Assembly: GCF_018139145.2 (NCBI RefSeq)
Contig: NC_059477.1
Location: 42,717,502 to 42,781,501, forward strand
Origin: Gymnogyps californianus
Taxonomy: Eukaryota; Chordata; Aves; Accipitriformes; Cathartidae
DNA: 64,000 nt
Direction: 5' to 3'
Shown piece after piece: positions 38,345 through 48,956 of the stretch (its first letter is position 1; each line of letters opens with the position of its first letter). The notes beneath the pieces were generated by a model. The model was not told the origin of the DNA, searched no databases, and was given only the letters and a program-made list of their open reading frames with translations. A program made the position numbers and the translations under genes.

Positions 38345-39170
38345 GTGAGGAGCGTCCTGTTTCCTCTCACTCGTTCCTCGGCGAGGATGGTCCCGGGGTC
38401 CGGGTTCCTTCCTGCCTTTGTGTAAAAGGCCCCGTAAAAGTCTCTGAGAAGAGTCTCGGAGATGTAACAAAGTGCAGAGAGAAGCAAAGAGACATTGGAA
38501 AGACGCTGCGGTTTTCGCAGCTCAGAAAGGAGAACAGATGTTGCAAAGAAAAGGACCATCTGACACATGAAACAACTTGTTTTAATAACTTTAGCTTCAA
38601 GAAATAGTCTGACAGATTATCACTGAGCTGTACTCTAGGCCTGACTTTTCATGTGGGCAGTGCTGGTGGTGAATAAAACCTCTGTCAGATGGCACTTTTC
38701 TCACCCATGTGAAGGGGATGTTGAACTTTTGAGTCCTTTTCTCTGAGCGTTTGCATGACAGACGTTCAGTACAGCTGGCACAGTTCACCTCTCGCTTGCA
38801 GTCTCATCTGAGGTTTCACAGTTGTGAAGTAAAGACGTAACCTGGGGTGTATTTACATGGCAGAGCCTCATCCCTCCTTCCGCATATTATTTTGTCCAAA
38901 ATAGTGTGGTAATCACTCATGAAAGACTCAGGCACTTCACTTGGCCTTTCATGTGAACATCATGCATCCCTGAATGTGGCTTGTGTACCGGCATGTATTT
39001 GTGGCTGGTTCTGATATTTCTGCACCGTTCTGATGGGCTTAGTAACAGCCTCCAGGATTTTAGAATAACAGTAAACCTACATCCCATTTAGAGGACTGTC
39101 GCTGGACCTTTGGTATTTAACCGATTTGGATATCGGCTCATATCCTGTGTTGCTAGTTATAATAGCCTTT

Positions 39171-39192
39171 AAAACAAAACAAAACAAAAAAA
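39171..39192. repeat. (AAAAC)n short repeat
   Basis: Three AAAAC units followed by a run of A. Confidence 0.85.
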
Positions 39193-40482
39193 GGCAGCGA
39201 GAGCATAGCAGATCCTGCCGTTGACTGGCTCTGCCTTGTCCTCAACAATCGCTGCTTTGTGTTGCCGTACAATTAGCTGAGGTTGGTGCCCTGTGGTAAA
39301 ATACGTATCCTGACACAGGGCTTCCAGGCCGGGGCCGGCTCCAGCCGCAGCAGAGGTGTACCTCTGTCCCTGCAAAAGGCGAGGGGCAAACACTGGGTAC
39401 CCTGTGCTTCCAGCGCGCCGTTGCTAGCTCGTGTCTTCAAGGCTGCAGTAATATCTTCTGACAGTGCTTCTCTTGTTGGAGGCTCTGACAAGGAGTAGGA
39501 AACCATTTAGTAGGAAACCTTTAAATTTGCCTGTAGCTGATTATAGGTTTTTTTTAAAAAAATGGTGAACAGGGGTCTTTGTGTTTTTCTCCTGAAGGGT
39601 TTTTGAAATTCGTTTAGTGTTTGGCTTTGCTCTGTGGTTACTCCGTGGGCACACATTGAAGCCTTTCTTATCCTAATACCACTATAAGAGTCCCATGACA
39701 AATGACAAAACTGAAGGAGCCTAAAAATAACTCCATTGAGTTCCTCTCTTTTGTTGCGTTATTCTGTATCACCAGCAGCCTTTCCTCAGCTTGGGCTGCG
39801 AGGCGGAAAGATTTACAAATCGGCTTCTGGACGGACGTGCGATATTGTGGGGAGAGCTCATCTTACCAGGATTATTGCTATAATTGAGGTGGTGTCAGCG
39901 TTTTTGCTGATGATCCCCAGTGTGGCCAAGAGAAGGTGGCTCCAAACGCTGCTGCAAAATGTGTGGTTCCGCTTGTAATTGGAGTCATAATAGCTCTTCC
40001 CGGGAAAACAATTGCTTTTCGTCTGAGCTGAATTTTGAAACAGGAAAATGAAAGTGTTGAAATTACACATTTTTAAAGAAATTGCAGTTTGGTGGCTCCT
40101 AGAGCCCAGCAAAGCACCGAGCTGGTTCATTGCTCTCTGCCGTGGTTGCAAAGAGCAGCCTGGCCTCGCTGGGGGATGACGGTCCCGTGTGGGGCATGTG
40201 GGAAAGTGCTGCCTATTTCTGCCATGCCCTCCCACCCCAGTCTCCTCTCTGCCTCTTGCTACATCAGTATTTTACCTTTACTTCTAGAGAGGCGAAGTTT
40301 TATATTGCTTGCATTTATATTGTGTAAACTCTCTCGGGAGAGAAGGCACTGTGTTTTTGTACTCTGAGCTAATTAACTGAGGTCCAAAGAAACTGTATAT
40401 CTGATCTCAACTAGCTGTTTCAAAGTAAAAATTAATAGTGCCTTGTGTCTACTAGGACTTTACAGTGAGACATCTATTTCAG

Positions 40483-40524
40483 TCTGCCAGTGGCTTTCTG
40501 AGCTGGGATTTAGTCTTACCTCAG
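40483..40524 (+). other. Possible 42-nt in-phase microexon in FMNL2 intron 3
   Basis: CATCTATTTCAG precedes the segment and TCAG|GTAAGC follows it. In phase 0, as intron 3 requires, the 42 nt encode SASGFLSWDLVLPQ with no stop, so inclusion between exons 3 and 4 would be frame-neutral. The product does not resemble a formin sequence I know. Confidence 0.12.
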
Positions 40525-41827
40525 GTAAGCCAGTGGTGCTAACCAGCATGTGATAAAACCCTGGTGAAAAAGGCAGCTGATAATTTTCACATAGGTCAGC
40601 AAGGCAAGGTAAATCCTATCCTTTCATCATCTTTGCCTCAATAAATAAACTCATGAGAATTATTAACTGCCAAGTAGTCCCCTTGATTTCATTGTGGGTT
40701 TATTGTGGTGCACTGAGAACAAACCCTTTTCCCCCTAGTATTCAGAGCATAGTCCTACTTGCAGCAGCATTGCTTGCGTCCTGAACACTTATAAGCCCTT
40801 TCCAAACACATCAAGTCTGTGTGTGTGATAAGTGATGACCAAGCTGGTTGTTAAGTACTGCAATTCCAAGATGATTATCGTTGTCCATCCACTTCTGCTC
40901 TCATTTACCTTGTTCACAAATGAGAATTTACCAAAACAACTGCTCCAGAGTAATTTATCCAGCTGTTTTAGTACATTTCCATGGGCAGGGAGCAGCAGGC
41001 AGGAGAGAAGACGACAGTCTTTCTCCAGCTGGGAGAGGAGGAGGCATCGCTGGCTCGCTCTGTCTGCACACTGAAGGTAGCCTTGGTGTAAGCTGGTTTT
41101 GCAGAGGATGGAGAGGAGCTGCTTGACTGGACTCGAGACGCGTCAGTGTGCATTTAGAGGTCTTCTGCCGTGACCGGTGCCTGCTTTGAGCCGTGAAGTG
41201 GGGCTCTCACTGCGTCCCAGTGAGGTTTTGCCAGGTCGGCCTTTCTCCTCCCATATGGAGATGACACAAAACCTCATCTCCTTTCTGCTGCAGTGTTTTA
41301 CTTCTGCCATTTTATGGCCTTTTCCTAGCATCTAATTTTGCAGATACAATTTAGCATGCACAAATTATTAAAGCGTGCAGATGGCAGCACATGCGTATTT
41401 CATTATTGGCTCATGTCCACAGGTTTGGTAATTATACAGAAATCATGGCAGGTTTTTTGGTGTGGGTGTAAAGTCGCGAAAGCGAGATTAAGGCACCAGG
41501 CTGAGAATGAAGCCCAAATGCTGTAGTTCTCAATGGAGAGTTTGATACTAAAACAAAGCTTGTATTGTAAAGAAATGTTTATTTATCTACAGGCTTTTAA
41601 TGTTCTTAATCCTGGAAACTCAAAAATGTGCATGGGAACAGAAGCTGTTTTTCTGAGTATGTTTTTGTTGACTGCTGGACTATTGTTGTTGCATTCCTCA
41701 GGATTTAGAGGGATTCTCAGTTTACCTTAATGTTTTATTTATTCATTCTGCACTGCGTGAGATGTTGATTTTTTTAATAGCATCACATGAGTCTAATTGT
41801 TATTTTTGCCTGCTCACTCAATTACAG

Positions 41828-41904
41828 AAATTCAGAAGACGAGTCCAAGAGTCTACTCAAGTACTCAGAGAACTGGAAATTTCTTTAAGAACAAATCACA
41901 TTGG
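41828..41904 (+). CDS. FMNL2: FMNL2 exon 4 (GTPase-binding region)
   Basis: A 77-nt exon after ATTACAG and before GTAAGA. It enters in phase 0 and leaves with two bases (GG) of a Gly codon that exon 5 completes. It encodes [20 protein letters not shown] followed by RTNHI, about residues 95-120, a stretch almost unchanged among vertebrate FMNL proteins. The basic KFRRR start and the amphipathic helix VLRELEISL belong to the armadillo-like GTPase-binding fold. No anomalies. Confidence 0.97.
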
Positions 41905-44009
41905 GTAAGAATTTTTATGACCTCTGGTCTAAGATTTTTTTTTTTACATCTACTGATGGATGTCTTTGAGAAAATATCTCTTTGCGTGTCAAGCAGTGAT
42001 ACCACTTGATTGATCGTTAAAGCCTGAAGAGCTCAGTTAAGGGATAGCTGGGCATCTCAGGAGAATAATTCAGCTTTAATCCTTTCATGATAGGGTTCAT
42101 CCACATCTCTGTGAAGGCTGCGAAAAGATTGCAGTCAACTTCTGCTCACCCTAAGTCAATCAGAGCTGGAGTGAGCATGATTATATCTAGAATAGTAATA
42201 GTATTGCAGCTATAAATATATATATTAAAAAATCCCATGCTGTTTTATAGCTTTAACACGATGCAGTTCATGAAGCCTGGCTGTGAGTAACGTTACCAGG
42301 ATTTTACTTCCACAAAGCAGAAAATTCCTCTCAAATAGCAAAAGTAAAGGAATCACCAGAGACTTAGTTTTTTTATTGAACATGCTGTTCCCATCCGTGT
42401 TTCCACTGGTCTCACCTCTCTGCTTTGGGTCTCGGGACCAGAAGCCGGTTCAGCACTGGTACATCAGCCAGGAAGTTTTCTTCAGCGTTTTGTTTCATGA
42501 TCACACACGGTGTCCAGCTCAATTACATCGATTTTACAGGATGCTGCTCTTATTTTGAGGAAACAAGGGTGTTTTTAACTGTGGGAGGAATAGCCGTTCT
42601 CTCTCTCTGGGAGCTGGCTCCCCAGCGTGGCATGCATGGACAGCGTGCATGGCAGTGGGGGACCCTCCTGCAAGCTGCACCGTCGCAAATATTTCCAACA
42701 AACTTCTCCCATACCCCTGCTCTGCCTCCTGCTATGTCTTCCCTCGTTTTCCAACACAAAGGATTCCCCACCAAAGACTTAGGCCATCCGAAGCATGACA
42801 CTCTGCAGATTTATGATGGCTCACGAGTGCGCAGAAGGAACCGTGATGGTGCACCAGCTAAATAAAAGAGGCTGACAAGACCAATGTTTATTTATTTGGT
42901 TCACTTGGCTGAACGATGTGTTTCAAAATACGTTTTATAAAAATGCCAGGTTGTTTATTTTAGCAGGTAAACAGCAAAAGGTTTAAAGCCTGAAGACTAG
43001 AATAACTCAGACGTAATGAATTCCCGCTCTGCTGAGAGCAGGGGAACCATAGCTGTGAGGCCCCAGAGGCAGAGGAGCCCGGAGCCCCAGTTCCCTCCCT
43101 GGGTCCCCACTCGTTCCAGTGGCACCTAACCCACTCCGGGTGGGGTTTCGGCTGCCCCAGTTGGAGTTGGGAGGAGAGCTGAGCTGGGGCTGTGCTGAGG
43201 CTCCTTGCTTGCCTGGGTTTGCTGCCAGATGGATGGATTTTCAAACTTTACTTGGCATTTTTGAGTTTTTGAAAGCTTTGGAAGATAATAGACTTTTCTG
43301 AATTGCAGATTATTTTGCATAACTCTCAGGGGCCAAAATTCACAGTAGCAGGTTAACACCTTTTAAAAAGAGAAGGCAAAATTACTGTTAAATGTACATC
43401 CAGGATGTCAGATTACCCTTTTGCTGGTCTATATGCTTTTAAAGACTGCTAGAGACCAGGATGTGACAAAAAATTAACCAGGTCCCTGCGACTCGTGTTA
43501 GAAGGCGGCTGTAACCACTGCTTGGTGGTTTGCGCAGCAGTGTGTGCCAGAGAGGAGATGGGCCTGGGTTGGGAGCGAAGCCGGGCGGCAGCCGAGCTCC
43601 CCAGCGCACCCGTGGCCCTCTTGCAGCAACGCCGCTATGGTGGGAAAGGCACTTGCCAACTCCGGAGCTCAGTACTTAGAAGAGCAAACGTCTAGTTTCT
43701 GAGCAATGCAGAGTGCGCATAGCCGTTTTTACACTTTTTTTTTTTTTTGGTGGAATGTTTTTCCCATCATAGTGCTGCAAAAAAGCTCGTCTCAGTACAT
43801 TTGTAAAGTCCTCTAAAGGACTGTTTTAAAGTCCTCTACATAATAAAGTGCATTTTTAAAAAGTCCTCTTTTCCTGAGTGAGAAAGCAAAATTTTGCTCA
43901 GCAGTGCTGCCTTTCCTGCAATGGATCTGTCTCTAGTTTATCTGACAAGAATTCCAGTAACTGCACAAAGCCCATGAAATGCTCTGATGTCTAATGATTT
44001 TTCTAACAG
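41905..44009 (+). other. FMNL2: FMNL2 intron 4 (2,105 nt)
   Basis: GT-AG intron ending GATTTTTCTAACAG, with a good branch-point-like CTAAT at 43991. It contains a T14 run (43735-43748) and a cluster of three AAAGTCCTCT motifs at 43805-43869. No other gene seen. Confidence 0.95.
43805..43869. repeat. Three AAAGTCCTCT motifs with a small hairpin
   Basis: AAAGTCCTCT occurs at 43805, 43828 and 43860. The first copy also forms a short inverted repeat, AGTCC-TCTAAA-GGACT (43807-43822). The spacing is irregular (23 and 32 nt), so this is a local motif cluster rather than a true tandem array. Confidence 0.7.
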
Positions 44010-44093
44010 ATGGGTCAGGGAGTTCCTGAATGAAGAAAACAAAGGCCTGGATGTTCTGGTGGAGTACTTGTCGTTTGCACAGTATGCAGTCAC
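44010..44093 (+). CDS. FMNL2: FMNL2 exon 5 (GTPase-binding region)
   Basis: An 84-nt exon after TTTTCTAACAG and before a consensus donor GTAAGTAAG. It supplies the last base of a Gly codon, then [20 protein letters not shown] and SFAQYAV, and ends with two bases of a Thr codon. It corresponds to about residues 121-147. SFAQYAVTF matches FMNL2; FMNL3, as I remember it, has SFAQCSVMF and FMNL1 differs again. It forms helices of the armadillo-type repeats. Confidence 0.97.
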
Positions 44094-45753
44094 GTAAGTA
44101 AGACATGCCTGGTACTCTCTGGGCTTGCAAGGCAAAGCAAGAATCCTGCCATCTCTGCAGAGCAAGAGAGGGAAATGCCAGGGCAGATGCTCAGCTTTCC
44201 CTGTAGCAGAGCCTTCCTGCTAGTAGCTTGGTACAGTACTATGCACGTACCTTAGAGCAGAGAAAATGGTAACGTTAGTCCAAAACTATTGTATCGTAAT
44301 GTTTTGCAGAGAAAAAAAAAGCCTAAGTTTAAGCCTTGAGATTCTTTATCTCTAAGAGTGTACTGACATATTTTTTAGCTTTGGCCTGTAACCATCTTAG
44401 GGGTACCGTGCAAAAAACATTCAACAAATGTGTGGAAGCATGCAGGCTTCGTTAGAAATAGGCTTGCAATTAGTGCCCAACCCCAAGGCATTATAATACT
44501 GCCTACCATGTTCAAAGCAACATCCACACATGAGCCGCTTCTCACAAGGCTCCTGGCAAACAAAGTTGTCCGCATCCTGTGCAGTAGATCTGCTGCAAGA
44601 CAACAGTAGGAATTTCAAGGTGATTTTGCAAGTTGGGAAGACTACAAAACAAGCTTTTTCAATTCTGACGTCTGGTTAGTTGGGAGTCAGATGTAGTCGT
44701 TTATTTAATAAATCATTAAAGGTACTCTATTAAAACAAATTGGGAAAAAATCAGCTTCTATTAGTCATTATATCACACAATTTGAAATAGATGTTCAGCT
44801 GAGGATTTTTTGTATATCCACAGGCTTTCATCCAGGATATTGTAGCAGTAGATTTGTGTATAAAAGTGTATGAAAAGAAGCGGTAGGTTAAAGATACTGT
44901 TGTAGTTAGGAACTCAAGCTGAGTAGAGTTGATATTTTATTTTTAGAGAAGATGCCATCAGATGTATGTATATCGTCGCACAGAAAAGAGATTTTTGGTG
45001 GGGTTGCAGTAAAATTAATGAAGGAAAATTATATGTTTTAAGATGTTACTAACACTGGAAAAAACGGTGCACAGCAAAAAGAAGTGTTTGTATAAAGACT
45101 TTCTTCCTAAAATTATACAAATGTACGCAAGTTAGGTTGCTGGGTTTTTCCCCTCTCTAACGTGGTAAACATGAGTAATAACCTCAAAAGCTGTAAGGGG
45201 AACAAGCAATTTTTGCTTGAAAGAGCAGTACAATGGGCAATGAGTCAGAAATCAAAGAAAATCTGTAATGATTATGGTAATATATTACATATGCTGGGAG
45301 ATTCATGAGGGCCAACAAGGCAGTATAAATACTCGGTCACATATTGATGGAGGAAACTGAATTAGTACTTGCACAAGATACTTATTGAAATAAAATGGAG
45401 ACAGCTTTAAGCATTCCCCCTCTTTCCTTCAAGGCAGGGTTATTCATCAGCAAAGCAGCCAATGTTGTATTTACTGTACGCTGAAGTAGAATAATACGTA
45501 GCTGTTTGATCCTTCTGAAATTGTACGCTCGTGTGGTCAGTTGCTCCCTTTGTCAAGGCCCAAATTTGCTGGAGTATGCATTTGAAGCTCGCACCGAATT
45601 GCAGCCGAAGGGAAGTTAGCCTGCATTGCTTTCTTCCTTTCTTTTTTGTAATCTTTTGGGACCTACTGAAATCTGCAGATGTTGAACAGAAAGGAAAATG
45701 CTATGTGCATCTTTTCTGTCTAACCTGGCGTTGGAATTTCTATTTCCTTTCAG
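44094..45753 (+). other. FMNL2: FMNL2 intron 5 (1,660 nt)
   Basis: GT-AG intron, AT-rich, ending TCTATTTCCTTTCAG. No repeats of note and no other gene seen. Confidence 0.95.
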
Positions 45754-45906
45754 GTTTGACTTTGAAAGTTTGGAGAACAATGTGGAAAACTCGATGGACA
45801 AGTCCAAACCTTGGAGCCGATCTATTGAGGACCTGCACAGAGGCAGTAATTTACCCTCGCCTGTTGGCAACAGCATTTCCCGCTCTGGCAGACATTCGAC
45901 TTTACG
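45754..45906 (+). CDS. FMNL2: FMNL2 exon 6 (variable serine-rich linker in the GTPase-binding region)
   Basis: A 153-nt exon after TATTTCCTTTCAG and before GTAAGG. It finishes a Thr codon, encodes 50 residues and ends with CG of an Arg codon. The sequence runs [19 protein letters not shown], then [19 protein letters not shown], then [12 protein letters not shown]. This is the least conserved part of the FMNL N-terminus and identifies the paralogue: [12 protein letters not shown] is FMNL2, not FMNL1 or FMNL3. Differences from the mammalian protein as I remember it are conservative (for example SLENNVENS for SVESTVESS). The Ser/Arg-rich end is a flexible, possibly phosphorylated loop. The next constitutive exon is 10.6 kb away; the cassette candidate at 47308 would extend this loop. 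Confidence 0.97.
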
Positions 45907-46347
45907 GTAAGGCATTTAATCAGGCAGTGGGTGACCTGCAAACAGCGAGTGCCCAAGTGAGAAGAGTCAGTATGGTTTTCCAATTAGAATATTTTTCATC
46001 TTCCCTCTTTCCGCAGTGTAAACTTGACATATATAGGAAATGTGTCATTGTACTGATGGTTTTGAGGTGGAAAGAAGTGCTAAGCTAGTAACACGGGGCA
46101 GCATTACACAGCAATTGAGGAAGAGACAAGAATAACTCTGCCTCCCTTTCCAATGGCAGAATGATCTAAGGATGCATGATACGTTTCCATCAGGTACAAT
46201 GTGGCTTGCACAGAGGAAGCAATTCCTCTTCTCCAAAATGTATCTCAGGATTTCCATGGACCCAGCCAGTCTGGGGCTCTGATCTGGTGTCTCATCCAAA
46301 AAGGTCTCTTCTAGCAGCACATTCCTTCCATGCTGCTGTGAACAAGA

Positions 46348-46363
46348 TTTTTTTTTTTTTTTT
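46348..46363. repeat. T16 homopolymer
   Basis: Sixteen consecutive T. A GTTTT-rich tract follows about 70 nt downstream (46432-46473). Confidence 0.9.
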
Positions 46364-46629
46364 GAAAGGCCACTGCTGTTAATTCTAGCACCGTCCTGGG
46401 CTTTACTATGAAGTCTCTCTTTCCAAATACTGGGTTTTTTGGTTTTTGGTTTTTTTTGTTTTGTTTTGTTTGTGGAAAAGGCAACTCTGTTACATTCCTT
46501 TGATGCTTCACAATTATAAAACGTACTAAACACCATCTTTAGACTAGCAGTACTGTTACCTCGGGGCACAGCTCAGAGTGCTGAATGCTTTTTGACTTGT
46601 TTTGGCTTTTATGGAGTTTTGTTACATAG

Positions 46630-46732
46630 TACTGTGAGCACAGAAGAGTCCAAAAAAGATGGAGCCAGTGAGGACTTGCAGCTTTTTCCTACATCTTCCA
46701 GCAGAGGTTCAGTTTTGGTTTGTCAGTCAAAG
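46630..46732 (+). other. Possible frame-disrupting (poison) exon in FMNL2 intron 6
   Basis: A T-rich stretch ending TTGTTACATAG precedes the segment and CAAAG|GTAATG follows it. The first base T would complete the Arg codon left by exon 6 (CG+T), and the next 34 codons are open and look coding: TVSTEESKKDGASEDLQLF, then PTSSSRGSVLVCQSK. The segment ends in phase 0 while exon 7 and the cassette at 47308 need phase 2, so inclusion alone would bring an early stop. The donor is moderate. It may be a poison exon, part of a larger alternative unit, or chance. Confidence 0.18.
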
Positions 46733-46915
46733 GTAATGTTGGCTCTTTAGTTGATGGTAAGTGAGTGCCGTCCACCTACAGCCTGAGTGATAGCGGATGT
46801 CATACCTGGAGGATGTAGTTCACAGACATCAGGCAGTGGAGAGGAGGAGACAGACACACAGTTCTGGTAAAGAAATACAGGCTGTGGAATGCAGCAAAAT
46901 CACTTGACCAGTTGA

Positions 46916-46933
46916 TTTTTTTTTTTTTTTTTT
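46916..46933. repeat. T18 homopolymer
   Basis: Eighteen consecutive T, between the weak exon candidate at 46630 and the pyrimidine tract at 47102. Confidence 0.9.
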
Positions 46934-47101
46934 AAATGTTGCAAATGTGTTCTTAGTGTTTTTGGTTTTCTTTGATCTTTAACTACTATGGCAGAGAAAT
47001 GGTAGAGTCTTGTGCTTGCAGGAGGATGTCTGATTCTGCTCTCTGTCTTTGGGAGGCATGCTTATGGTTAGTTACACTAGAAATGCAGAATTCAGGTATA
47101 T

Positions 47102-47307
47102 ATGACATGTCTCTTACATTTTTTCTCTTCATTTCCTTCCATCCTTTTTCCTTTTTCACATCCCCCTTTATTCCTTACCTTTTTTATTTTCCATTTCAAT
47201 GTCTCCTTCCTTGCATCCTTCATTCCCCGCCCTCTTTTAAACGCTCTTCTCCAATTCTCTCGCATCCTTCCCTCCTCTGCTCTCATCCGCCTTTCACATA
47301 CCATCAG
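47102..47307 (+). promoter_or_regulatory. Long CU-rich tract leading into the cassette exon acceptor
   Basis: About 200 nt of almost pure C and T on the coding strand, with TTTTCTCTTC, TCCTTCCTTGC, CTCTTCTCC and TTCTCTCGC motifs, ends CTTTCACATACCATCAG directly at the cassette candidate. It is many times longer than the pyrimidine tract of any constitutive exon in this gene. Known biology: tracts like this bind PTB-family splicing repressors and mark regulated, often neural or muscle, exons. That this one does so is inference. Confidence 0.6.
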
Positions 47308-47427
47308 ATTGGTTTCTCTGCCTGAGCAACTTCAGTTCAAACGCTGCCAGAGCTGCTTTTCAGCCAACTGCCTCTGGAGCGGCTTCACTTTGCGCTCTGC
47401 TGATGAGGCTTCGAGCCGGAAGATCTC
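47308..47427 (+). CDS. FMNL2: Candidate 120-nt FMNL2 cassette exon (40-residue insert)
   Basis: The segment lies between an AG at the end of a 200-nt pyrimidine tract and a near-perfect donor (GATCTC|GTAAGTCCC). Its first base completes the Arg codon left open by exon 6 (CG+A), and its last two bases (TC) plus the first base of exon 7 give Ser. The frame is open throughout: LVSLPEQLQFKRCQSCFSAN, then CLWSGFTLRSADEASSRKI. The length is divisible by three, so inclusion adds 40 residues with no other change, extending the variable Ser/Arg loop of exon 6. It carries three close Cys and a basic, Ser-rich tail. It is absent from the standard mammalian FMNL2 as I remember it. Expression cannot be judged from sequence. 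Confidence 0.65.
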
Positions 47428-48941
47428 GTAAGTCCCAGGTGCAAGGTTACACGCAGCACGGGCTGTTGCAGGGCATGGGAGCCGCGTGGCTAGCACTGCT
47501 CCTCATGCCTTATAATCTGGTAATCATACGTCTTGGTAAAGCGACCGCCTGAGCATCGGGGGAGTTTTCAGCCTCCAAAACGCGTGGTTATCACATTATA
47601 ACTTCAAAGTGTAGTTTGCTTCCGTAGAGTGGGATTTTCTGAAAGAAAATAAAATGTGTTTTACTTTGAAACAAGATACTAGTTTTCTTGATCGTATTGC
47701 AAATAGTATTATTAGTTTCATACCTAAGACATAGAGCCCTTAGTCATTGTCCATGTTATTTCATCTTTTTTATTACAAATAGAGACTTCACTCATGTCCA
47801 AAACTGGCACAGAAATGTAACCTAGTACAGTGTTTTTCAGCCAATGCCCCCTCCTGCCTGCAGAGCCATCTTTGTACCGGGGCAGCTTCGGCAGAAACTG
47901 TCCAGCATTTAAGTGGAATTAGCATCTTTGGTTTGTGTTTCATAAAAAAAAAAAATATTCTGTGTTTTAAAATGTGTATTTTTTCAATAGCTGGGGACTA
48001 TGTGTATTAAAAAAAGCAAAAGCTAAAAGTGCATGGGAAGTTTTTAAGAAAGTTTCTTTTGTATAATTAGTAAATATTGGTTAACTGAAACAGAATCTTT
48101 TCCTGCGAACAAGCTAGGTGCTGATCAGATGAGGAGGGTGTGCAGGATGGCGTTTCTGGTCAAAACCAGGAGATTCCTGCCCCGTCGCTGGGTAGACAAT
48201 GTGTCTGGGACATGCAGAGACCCAGGCCGTAGGTTCTTCTGTGTGGAAGCTCCTCTTCTGTCTTTGTTATGGAAACCATTAAAATGGAGAGAAAGGAAGA
48301 AGCGGTCCTCCCTCTTGGATGAAAAAGGAGAAGTCTGACAATCTTAACAGGGTAATTTAAAATTCAGGAGCTGGACTCATCCCTGCAATGCCATAGCAGT
48401 ATGAAAAATGAGAAGATTTGGCCTGGATTCCTTTTTATTAAAACAGCAAGAAGGTTTGGGGAGATGGTGTTTCGTGCCAGCTTTAACACCGTTTTTTCTC
48501 ATTTTTGGTGCCTGTATGGCAGTGTCGTGGCACCAGCTCTCCTGCCTGTCCTCAGGGTTCAAGAGCAGTAAACCTGCGGTAGCCCTCAGAACCCTGTACG
48601 GTCCCAGCTGATGTGTGCTGCACACATTTAATGATAGCAAAAGGAATAGGAGGTAAGCACAAAGCAACACTAGGAAGTACTGGCAGGGTCATACCCCTTG
48701 CAGGCTTGCAAACGATGCGGCTCCATCGTAGTGAGCAGTTCCCTTGCAACCAGCCAGGGCAAGCTTGCTGCGGTGTGAACTCACCCGGCGGTGACGTGGG
48801 CGCGGAGGCTTTCTGTCTGCTCGTTTGCGTGGCTGAGGCTATCCATTTCTAACTGTGACTTTAACTGGCTTCCCGTAGCTCTTTTTAGTAGTGCTAAACC
48901 CTGCCAATTCCCTGCTCACTGGGTTTCCTTGGCAACTGAGG

Positions 48942-48956
48942 TTTTTTTTTTTTTTT
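48942..48956. repeat. T15 homopolymer
   Basis: Fifteen consecutive T in intron 6. Confidence 0.85.

Larger units (their letters stand above)
38345..41827 (+). other. FMNL2: FMNL2 intron 3 (3,483 nt, phase 0)
   Basis: GT-AG intron ending TGCTCACTCAATTACAG. It contains an (AAAAC)n tract at 39171-39192 and a weak microexon candidate at 40483-40524. No repeat of a known family and no other gene was seen. Confidence 0.95.

Noticed and set aside
45531..46088. 185-codon + frame covering FMNL2 exon 6
   Set aside because: It reads exon 6 in a shifted frame; the true frame is fixed by splice phase and FMNL2 similarity.
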